Assembly: GCA_964020975.1 (NCBI GenBank)
Contig: OZ026627.1
Span: 28,046,595-28,110,594, forward strand
Reading direction: 5' to 3'
Length of the DNA stretch: 64,000 nucleotides
DNA from: Hermodice carunculata
Taxonomy: Eukaryota > Annelida > Polychaeta > Eunicida > Amphinomidae
The position numbers and the translations under genes were made by a program. The notes beneath the pieces are model-generated. The model ran no database searches. It saw only the letters and a list, made by a program, of their open reading frames with translations, and was not told the origin of the DNA. Positions 21,572 through 33,500 of this stretch are shown one piece after another (position 1 is the stretch's first letter; each line of letters begins with the position of its first letter).

Positions 21572-24500
21572 AAATCATGCATATGAAAATATTAAAGTGC
21601 ATTTATAGTATGCCTTTGCAGTCTTTTATGTCTTTGAATTATATCTAAGTGTATTGAATGTTCAATGGATCCATCAAAACCAAAAAGTCTGCACACAAGT
21701 CCAGCTGGTGCTGATACCTAGTGTCCAAAATCAGAACTAACTCTTCTAATTTTCAATATTCCTATTTCTGTTCTTGCATATACATGTACATACAAGTCTT
21801 ATGTTTATGAAGGCTCAAATATGCTTTTTGACATTCAGATCTACCAGTAAACATACTTTCTCCTGCTGTTTTAAACTATGAACCACATACAAACCCTCAG
21901 TGTCTTCCTTCTCTGAGCCTTCCAACTCGTCCTCTCCTGACGAGTGAGATTTCTGCTGAGATTTTTGCTGAAAAAATAAAACCCATAGGTTTATATTGTA
22001 CAGCAAAACAGATCACATTACCATATTATCCATTTTAAGTGTCCCTGCCCTCTTGGCATCCCCAATTTTCCTGGCACAAAGGTTTTGAATCATTTGAAAA
22101 CTACATTTATACTCATTTTATAATTAACCTACTGTTACAACTATAAAAGCTTTTGAAAATTTGGGTCTGTAATTGCAGCTCACTCCCATTTAATTTCAAG
22201 AGCTCCCCAGATGCTTAAAAGGTATAATACTGCACTAAAAATTGACAGATATGCTGTTTTATGTTGCTTTTTTCTAGGGTCCGTTTCACACAAACGTATT
22301 TTTATTTGCTTTGTTGTCTATGCTACTGCCCACCACATCATTAAAAATACTTTGATGCATTTTATATTTTCATGGGAATTTTAGAAATTATATCAGGTTT
22401 ATTTGTGCACTACATGCTACAGCCTATTTTAAGATGAAGTTTGATGCAACAAAATTCACACTTTGATACTCGAAAAAATCCCAGCAACATTCAACTTCAA
22501 TATGGTGGTCCCTCCTATCAGAAACCATTCATTTAGACATCCACAGGTGGTCTCCCAATAGAGGTGGGATTACATGGGGAATATGGCATAAGGGGCCCGG
22601 TAATTGTGGTATTCCAGGGATCCCGGCATCTATCTACATATTAAAAATTTTCATCCGACAGGCAACAAAATAATTTAGGCAACACAAAGCAATGCTTTGT
22701 GTAAATTAACCATACAATTTCTTTTGCAGTCTTTGAGCAGATTATGCAGAAATGCACAAAAAATATAATAAAGCAACACATTGCAATTAAAGAGTGAATC
22801 CAGTCACTGTTATGGAAATGTGTGTTGCTGTTTGATTTCATTTGGACAGGTCACTGTAATCATTCAGTGTGTGCCGGGTCAGCGAGTTCAATGAATACTG
22901 TGCAGGGTCACTGCAGAGCCACTAAGCTGACTTGTTTAGCAATTGTTATTACCAGTGGAGATAAGTTTACCTACTTTGTATAGATTTTGATTGTTAATAC
23001 ACTGTTATTGTTAAAGTTATATAATTGTAGTCATTCTTTGTTGAGTTCTGTTGCTATTCAAAAGATGGGCATCGTAACAGTCACTTGTCAGACAATTGCA
23101 CCAAAATATTAAAACCATGCCCTGGCCAAACTTACAGCGCCCTCTATATATGGAGGTAGACTGATGGTGGCACGCCAGATGTGTGCTGTCTGGTCCCCTG
23201 AAGCTGTCAACACCAGATCTTGACTTGGATGGAATCGCAGTGAATTAATGGATCCGGTGTGACCTAGATACTGCAGCAAACAAGATCCGCTTTCGATGCA
23301 CCAGATGCGAGCCGAGTGATCTGTAAGAGGAGGGAACAAAAATATTTCAAACTCAATTTTTCTTTCCAATAAACAAAATTTGCACGATAAGATTCACTTT
23401 GTACCAATTCTTGTTTGTGCCAGTGATCATGTCTCACATTCAAATATATCTGTAGCAGTCTCGAAATGCCCACCTGTGTAGGATGGTATTACATGTACCC
23501 ATAATCACAAAACAAGTGGGACCCGTTCCAACGGTACGTTCTACTCCTATGAAGCAATCAACATCTTTAATCTTGTTCCATTACATAATAATCCTCAATT
23601 TTTCCTTCAAATCATAGATTGTCGAGGCCTCGATGATCTATGTTCAAATTGAGCGGCAGTGGTACATAAATTACATACAAGTATTCTGACTCATCAAAGA
23701 CAAGACTTTGGATTTGATGTGTTCAAGTCCCAGATCGCTCAGTGTAAATTCAGTGATTCTTGCATTGTCCACTGTACAAGACATAACTCAACACTTTCAG
23801 ATAAAGTCTTAAATTTATTTTCCTCTGTTTGGTCAGTCATGTTGGTGATACATATGCACATTAGTGCACTCTGCTATTTCAAATTTTATTTGGTGTTCTG
23901 TAGATACATTACTCATGGCTAGCAGGGCTGGCTAGCAGGGCTGGCTAGCAGGGCTGCCCAGCTGTCGCTTTGTCGCAAAAAAAAAAAAAAAAAAACCGAC
24001 AGACACTTCAAAAATTGCAATAACAAATTTTCGGGGAGGAGTTATTTACCGCAATCATTTGATACACTGATACAAGTTGTGATTTTTTTATTTAACTTTA
24101 TTGTAACATACTATCTTTTTTTCAGCTAAAAAGGTGTACAAGTGTCCCAAAATTGTTGCCGGAATAGCTCATCTAAAGCCCTTATTTTCCTGATTTCACA
24201 AGCTCCCTCAGGCCTCCTTGAGGCATTTTGGATTTTGCTCCAGCATCTCTGACTTTGGACAGCCCTTGGTCAATTAGATGCATACACTGCATCTTTCAAT
24301 TCAAAGTGTTTAGACTGAATCTAGATACGGCACTTCCTTGCCACTGGTCTCACCAGATTTTCACATTCAATTAAAGAATTCCACAAATTGTGAAAGATAC
24401 TCAATCTTGCTGATTCCACTCATGTAGGATATATATACTATTAGATATCTTGTATGAAAAAATTCCATGTGTACTGTATCTTAATGACTGAATAAATTGA

Positions 24501-27500
24501 CATGAATATTACACGGGCCGGCTGTGTTTACTTTATTTTCACTTTTAAGCATCGTTAAACACAATTTTAAAGCTTGATTTCACAGCTGTGAAATATCGGC
24601 TTTGAAGTTATACGACTGTACTTCAATTAAATTAAGGGATAGTTCAACATTATCATCATTTTTGAATTAGTACTTAGGGTACTAAATTTCATGACCCCCT
24701 CCCTCCCCCCAAATAAGTACTTTAAAAATGATGATTTTCCCCCCAAATCATAGCAAAATTGCACAAAACAGGCCAAAAATTGACCATCATTTTCCTCATC
24801 CTGTGAAAGTGTACAGACCCACTTAACCCCCTCCCCCCTTGCGTACTGTAAGTACTAATTCAAAAATGATGAAAATGTTGAACCATCCCTAAGGCATTCA
24901 GATATTTACACATATCATTTACATTGCACAACATCCATCACTTGAAATTCATATCATACTAATTGGACTTGTTGACTTGTTTTTTTTTTTTTAATGAACA
25001 GACTAAAAATAATTTAACTATATTTATTATCATTATACATCTACTGTGTCCCTTGGTTGGTGAAACAATTTGACAGTGACAGCAAGGAATATTTTTGGCT
25101 AATTTCAATGGTATTAAAAATAATTTGAGTGAGAACTGTAGGTGAGACCTATCAAGATGACATGTCCCAGGTCAACAGCTTTCTTTGACATAGGCTGGTG
25201 CCCAACTCATGCCAAGGCAAGTTGTTGACTCAAAAGTTCCAGGGGCACTGGGGCAAGGAGCAATGTGAGTGATGACACTTCATGTATGTTGGTTGTGTTG
25301 CCTGCAAACAGCCAATGGAATGTATTAAAAACTATGCATTATTGTAGACTTGAGGGTGAATAATGATTTTCTAGAGTGAAATTCAAAAGTAGTAACTCCC
25401 CGTAGATCACACGACTTAAACATTGTTACAACTAAATTGTGACATGCTTGCATCAGTGACGTAGTGCATTAACATTTAGACAAAATAAAAATGTGCAGGA
25501 GGGATGTTTGATTATACGTCACACCTGACATAGAATAATTACAACTAACGTAAACAAACATGGCACACCTGGGGGGGCATTAAAAGTAAGCCTAAGGCCT
25601 ATTTTTTGTGATGAATACCCAACTCAACATACAATGAACAAAATCCTACATGGCTGGAGAGTGAGTTACTATTTTTCTGTCAAAAGGGATCTTTGTTGGC
25701 GGGGAAAATCACGAGTGACCCAGAGGCTCCCAGCCCCGCAAGATTCTCTATTTCAACACCTTCAACTTGTGCACAGGTAACTTCACACTCAGTACATTGT
25801 GCACCATGTTTTAAGTCAACAGCAAACCCAAGATTTTGCTGCCCACAAAATTTGCATCTTCCTAGGGTAATGTCATCATACATTTTTTTTAAGGACTGCC
25901 AAGCTATTGTCATATGTTCACCCCTGGAACAGTCATTGTGGACATTCAGGACGCCTGCAGCTTTGAACACACATGGGTCCTGTGACCTTGAAATGAGGTC
26001 GAGGTCCCCAAAATGTAATCAGGTCAAGAAATAGAGTCAAGTTACAATTGAGGTAAATTTGAGTTTCATGTGGTTTGTGAATCATGAGATATTTTGCTTG
26101 TGAGGATTGCGCCATGGACAGACAGTTCAACGAACAGTAGGGAAGCCAGAAACAGCATATCCCCCAAACTAAGTCTGCAGGCAGTATATCATAATGACTT
26201 TTAACTCATTCCATACTATGGTCACAGACCTTGGTCAGTAGTTCTGGCACTGCCTGGCAAGTCATGCTGCAGCTGCCCTTACGGCAGCTGCAGCATGACT
26301 TGGAAGACAGTGCCAGAACCACCAACTTAAGACTATAAGCATGTATAGAATGAAGGCTCTTTTCATGAAGAATATAAATATGCAATTGTCGTCTTAAATC
26401 TAGGTAAATATACACGGAAAAATCAGGGACTGGTATGGGATGAGTTAAAACATTCTGTGATTGGCTGCCTCCAGTATTGTCCTATCGAGGACAAACTTAC
26501 AATCTGGAGCCCATGAAGGGGAATGATCTGAGCTGTGCATTGCTCTTGACAACATGATTGCTGTCAGAAACAATGGCGACAGCTACCTTTGCTGGGTGCA
26601 CAGTAATGTTGAGTCATCTAAGCCTCCAAGAATACATGTAGTGTGTATCAATAAATATTGCCAATCTGATTTAATGCATCAGGAATCCTATCATTCAGCA
26701 TGACAAAAACTGAGTTCATTTTGGTATTATAGAGTCACTCAAGCCCTACTGGCAACAGAAACGACAGAAGCTAAGTCCCCAAATGACTCCACTTGCAACT
26801 GATCCTTTTTCAGGTGGTGCCACCTGTAGTCTGAAACCCCCATTATCTCCCTTGCAAAATAAAAAAAAAAAAAGGCAGTGAAAACATCCATACCTGCTGA
26901 GGCTGTTCCAATGACTTGTGGGTCCGTCTTAGACACGCTCACTTCCCACACTCCATCTCGATGCCCTCTAAACTCGCGCACTAACTGACACCCAGAAGAG
27001 GCCTGCTTAAAGCTGGACACCAGCTTACTGGTTGACGTCTTGTAGGTCAGCTTTAGCTTTTGTGAGATTTGACTGCCAGCTGCAACGGACGTTTGGGAAT
27101 AAAATTATTGCTTTGAGGTCAGAGTTGTACAGTGCTCCCTCTTTATGACACCCCTCATTACACGTCAGTTTCTGATTTAACACGGTGGGTACCATGGCTC
27201 CCTCTAAACTAAGTTTTCCATTACTTCTATCTTAAAAGTCCCTCTGTTATAAGGCGGTTTTGTTTTAACACAGTATACCCTGTGGACCCCAACACCAGCG
27301 TTATAAAGAGGGAACACTGTATATCAGTTCTTGCCGCTCACTGAATTTTTGCAGGCCAGGACTGTTATTTTGTGTTTAAGTTTTAAGCGCCCTTGGGTAG
27401 TATCTGTCTGCATCAAAACCCCATCACCTAAACCTTTTGTACCTCTCATTCCATGTGTGACAACCTAGTGTTACTTTCAGATTAACCATTGCATTCTAGC

Positions 27501-30500
27501 ATGCCCCAGGTTAACAGCTTACCTTGGTTAGGTTGGTGCTGAGCATCCAAAGGTCGCCAAGGAAAGCTGTTGACCTAAAATATGTTTATATCTTGCTATG
27601 TCTTGTCTTATCTATATTATTTTCATTCAAATTGATTTTCATTATTGTTGAAATTAGTTGAAAAAGTTGTAAGAGACATTGGACCTGCAGTCAGTTTTAG
27701 GTCTACAGTTTTAGGGAGGGAGAAGGGGTGAAGATAACATGGGAAATAACATCAACCCGCCTTTGTCTCTAATTTCAATCAAGAGTAAATATAAAGCATA
27801 GTCACTTCATTGCAACACACTGACTGACTGTTTCCACATAGATCATGGGTCCTGTGACCTTGCGAATGAGGTCAAGGTCACCAAAATGTAATCTACTCAA
27901 GAAATGGCGTCAAGGTACAAATGAGGTATATTTGAGTTTCAGGCGGCCAGCAAGTCTCGAGATATCATCCTCACAAACAAATGGGGGGGCAGACGGAACC
28001 ATGGACGCATAGACGGACAACCCAATAACATAATGGGCGCCCCCTTGAGTGGGTCAACAACAAATCAACTAATCCCAAATTTGTGGATGCTGACCTTGAC
28101 TTCATCACGTTCAAAGTTTTTGTCCTACTCTTCTGTACTCACATTTCTTGATTGAGGACTTGGCATGAGTGCCAGTTCCGTCTATAGACTCGGTTCCTTC
28201 TCCCTTCTCCCCGACTGACTCCAGCCGGTCATTCAACTCTGTTATCCGCTCGTGTACTGCAAGACAAATACAAATTACTAGCTTCACCTCCATGCCATTG
28301 TATACACACAATCATGCACCAGCCACTCAGTCTGGCTGGATGTGGTTATGCATTCAGCTGAAGACACAAATGCAAGCGACATACAATCAAAATTTACATG
28401 ATATGATGCTTCACATTTGCATGTTTTTAATTTATCTGTGGCCTTGAATATTAGATTGTCTGCTTGTGTCCACTTTCTTTCTGCATGTAGTCATCTATTG
28501 GCCATCAAGGCTGATTGATATGCTAAGTTTTTTTGCCCTTAGTTCTGTTTGTCTGTGCCACTAATGTGTGGCAATTAAAATATTTAAACTGACCAATAAA
28601 TTATGCATAAACGCAGCCTTTCCTGTTTGCATTCAAAAACACAATATATCAATATACATAACACAAACATCAACAAGATGGTTGTACCTTGTATCTCTCC
28701 ACGTCAACGTGATCCTGAAGCATGCATACCATGTTAATGTTCCCTTTTCACCAAATGTCAGGAAACTTAAGCATGCATACAATGTTAATCTTCCATTTTC
28801 ACCAAGTACGAAACTTAAACATGCATGTCAAGCTTCTCTCTTCATCAAATACCAGGAAACTTTGTTCATGTCAGACTTTGCCATAAGAAAAATAACACCA
28901 TGAAACATGCAAAGGTTTAAAAATAAATTACAAAAAAGTTAGAAGTGTTGAAAGACAGATCTAGGGATGCAGCCTCAAGACAAATATTTAATTCAAGATG
29001 TTCAGAAGCAACAATTTTCAGGTAAACCAACATACCCCAAGAGGATTTCAGGACACAAAATTTTACCCATTTTATCCTCTGGCACAGACCCTGCAGAGTG
29101 TTAGTATGAACTTACATGTCAAGTTTTCTGCATACAGAGTTTCAAACTCCCTTTCTATCTGGCTGAACAGGTCATATAATCTGGACCTGCAATACAATGA
29201 ACAGAACAATTTATTATTTGACTTTCATGGTATAATCATAACTAAAGTAGCCAAGGCAAACTTCACCCCCATCAATGAAGAAAATCATTCAGCTCACTTC
29301 AATAGCCCCTCAAGCTTTTTACCTTTTGAAATTTAAAAATGACCGTAAAAGTATCAATTTATGGAATGTTCAAGACCCTGGATTTCAAATACACCCACTC
29401 CTTGACTTTAAAGATTTTTGTTACTTCCCCCGCAGCACTTTTTGTCTAAAATTCACACAAATAGTAAAATCTATTTTGCTCAAAATTTTTACTTGTCCTG
29501 CAATAAAATGTAATGATCCCAGACACTGGTGCTTGTTGTTATTGTCATCATCATTGTCGTCATCGTCGTCGTCGTCATCATCATGATGCCATAAGAGACC
29601 CAAGAATAGCTACATGGGTAGAAATTTATAACAACGTATTTTGCCTAGACAGTTACAGGTGAATCAATACCCTTGGCACTGTTCAGGCATCAATATGAAT
29701 GAATGTCAATTACCGACCACACTAGCTCTTTCATTGCCAAGATTTGATCGAGACAACAGCTTTCTTCAGCATGTATTAGGTACATCTTGCCCACAGAGTG
29801 CTGAGGAAAGTTGTTGACCTGGGTCATCCTTATGGTCTCGTCAACTGTAGGCTTCTTGGTACTTCAGCCAAAGGTCAGTTTACAACAAATATGAATCTTG
29901 TAGCGTTAAATGTCGATTCTGAACACTTTATTGATGAGTTATACAGAATAAAACAAATTACAGGTTAATGTGTATGGGCCTTTTATTATATAAGCCAGCA
30001 ACTGATAATGGGATGGACTGACATTAGTCGTCACAGTTGATATTTTCCTGCTCTGAAAATCTTTCCAACAATTGACAATGACCTTCATTGAAGCTTTGTG
30101 AACTTAGCAATACTATTGCATAGTTCATGAAGCATCATTGAAGGTCATTATTATAGTCATCAAAATTCTTGTCTTTTTACACACCTTAGACTGCCAGAAG
30201 ACCTCCATTATCCTGAACTAAATCAATGTGTAATGCAGGGGAGGAAAGATGGGGGTGTTCGCCATAATGGTTTCTCAACTGATAAAACTGGAAGCATTTC
30301 TGCTGGAGGCACATATATCAAGTTACCCAGTTTACTCATCATGTTCATGAATGAGTTGTTTCTGTAACCATGGTAACAGGCTCTACAATATTTAGCCACA
30401 TAAGCAAATGACATTTGCTACCTGGAAAAGTCATTGTTATGACCTTCAATGGACCTTTCCATTTCTCCAGGGTTACATCTTGAACTGCATTTGACGCAGT

Positions 30501-33500
30501 TTACTCCTTTGCTGTTTTGTTTATGTGGCAACCTATAGAAGCATGTGTTTTAAGCTATATGTATCTGTGTGATGTCACAACATAAGGACATGTGACGTTT
30601 GCCCCCCCCTCCCCCCCAAGTCTGTAACTTCACCAGGTATCATATGCTGGTAAATGCTATACAATGTTCAACACTAAAGTAATATGCTGAGCTCAGCTGC
30701 TGAGCTGGCTCCAATCATACAGCAGTTACAATAAGCCCGTCAGCTTCTTCACACAGTTTTACATTATGAACCACTTGCTTCTGTGGCCCCACCTCACTGG
30801 TTTAACGAAGTAATTGGAGACTCTACTGCAAGTTTTCCCACGTACACCAAGCTCTGTCTCATTTCTACAACAGGGAAACCTCCCTGTACTGAACACCCTT
30901 ACCCTTACACGATACTGAACACACTGAAAAAAGTGTTCAGTATCGTGAGGTGTTCAGTATAGGGAGGATTGATAGCATTGAAAGTATATATTTGAGAAAT
31001 GGTGTTCAGTACAGAGAGGTGCTCGGTTAGAGAGATTTTACTGTACAAGTCTGGTAGTGTGTGTACAGGCTCCAACTCTCCTGTGTTTGGTAGGGAACTC
31101 GTTTCTGTCAGAAAAATGACGATTCTCCCGCACTCCTGCTTACAAAATACCCGTCTCCTGCTTCAAATACACATGTTGCAGCTTTCAGGTTTCTCTGGGC
31201 TGTGTGATATTAAAATGCACCACAGCTCCCCATATTTCCGGGATAGTCTCACCCTTCCCACAAAATAGCCTACCCACATGTATAAAATGATTAACTCAAT
31301 ACATTGCACTTGTAAGCAAGTTTGAATGCAGAGAGCTCACCTGAATATTTGGAGATTAGAATTACATCTGTACTTTGCATATTGATAAAAGTCCGTAAAA
31401 ATCAACTTATTTATTATCAGTACATGTATATATCTCATGCCAAATCCCCTCCCAATGCATTGTAGGGTGGTGAATGTCCCGAAAGACAATCCTGATTAGA
31501 CCACCTGCCTTTAAGACTACATGTACTTGCTAACAGACTTTACTTAGTACTTTTGTTTTCTGTACCTAATGAAACCACCTGCCTCATAATGCCACATTTT
31601 GTTCCTCCCTAAGGGTTGTTTTTGGTGTCAGATACCACTGTACATGCATATTCTGTGTGCAAGCTTACGAAAATGATGGACTGATAGAAAAGAATTATAT
31701 GAAAATGTGTATTGATAAAAAAGAATAATCTGTTAAGTACAAGAAAATTTTTCAGTGTATTATATTTTCCCCCCAGCTTTGTCATTGTCAGGATACTTGG
31801 CATGTTGTTGCCTGCGCAGACAGACCCTTCTCATCGTATCGTTTCTCTTCTTTTTTTTTTTTCTGACACTACCGCAATATAAATTTAGCCCAGCTTGAAG
31901 CAACAGAAATCAGTGTTAACAATAGCAGAGCATGTTGGCCTGCCTATAATGGCAAGGCATTAAAATTGATGTTACTTGGGAAAATTAGAAACCCACAAAC
32001 CATATACTGTAAGTATTCAAACTATGCCTTGCACCAGGTGCTCTCTAGAGATCACAGTGATAGTCCACAATTACCATGTACAGTAATGTGTATCGTGTAA
32101 ACACAGACACACACCTCTGGACTTGCCATAATACATGTAGGGCCTACAACAATGCTGTTCCTGGTGATCAGCTTGATCTCAGCATTAAATCAGGTGCTTT
32201 AGGAGGCTTCATTGAAGCTGGCCGGCATAATGTGTTCTGCAGTGTTGACATGAATATCAAAAGATACTGTACAGCCAGCAACCTAACTGTCACACAAAGT
32301 ATTAACCCATCGTGATATTTATGAGCGTTCAAGCAAAGTAAACAAAAAGCAAGCCCACGTAGCCCCCCCCCCCCCCCAGGTATGCGTGCCTGGAACAACA
32401 CTCAACCTGGCTCACGTTCACCCATGTGGAACTCTAGCTTTTTATTTCTTTCATTTTCTCTCTTTTTATTTCGTCTTATTTAAATTTCAACACAACTGTC
32501 TTTTTGGGGCTTTTTTTTCTTTTTTTTTTTTTTGTTATCTAAGACTGCCTGGCAACATAGGACAAGCAAGTAAACATGCCATTTTGAGTAGTCCTGGCAA
32601 CAACATGTAAATGAAGAGAGTCAATATGCTGAAGTAAACATTTACTACTACATGTATCTACATTATCTACACCAGCGTAGTTACATGATAGTATACACAC
32701 ATATACACAGTGAAACCTCATTATAACGACATCATTTGTTCCCGGCCAAATGTGCCAGATATCTAAATATGTCAGAAAACAGTTACATAACAAAGGAATA
32801 TAACTTAAAATCCTTCAAAACCTGTGCCAGTAAGTGAATATGTCGGACATATGAGTGTCATTATAATGAGGTCTCACTGTATGTGTGTGTGTGTGTGTGA
32901 CCTATAAAGGTAATGGGTCGTTTTAGGTCAAAAGGTTATGAATGGTATTTGTACACAAACTCCAGCATGTCCCCCTTCCCACTTGACCATGCATGTAAAT
33001 TATTAGCACTTTGTCTCTGAAAGAGGCAGTAAAAGCTCGCAATTTGTGCGTTTTTCACATGTAACCTTGATGAGACCTGATCATACTTAAACAATGTAAA
33101 CATACATGCACCTACATACGTCGAGAATGGAAATCAGATCTGTCAAAACAATGAGAGCCCTTGTGCAATGATTTTATTCCACAGTGCATGTACCCCAGAG
33201 CTTTCTAATTTAACTCCAGTGCTGCTTTTAGAACTATGAATTTTCATTTTCATTTTTTTTTTCTTCTTCTTCTTTTTCTCTTCCTAACCTGCTAACCATA
33301 CAGGGAACACATTGGTCATCATCAATTGGCTAAATGACTTTTGTTTCTAAGCTCCTTCAATTTGTTTGATAAAATCTGTAAATTTCTTAAATTTATTCTC
33401 AGCAATACAAATCATTGAAGACTATGGCTAAATGTTTCGCTTTTTACCTTTTACTTTCCAATTTTAAATGAGAATTTAAAGACTATGCCTAAATGTTACA

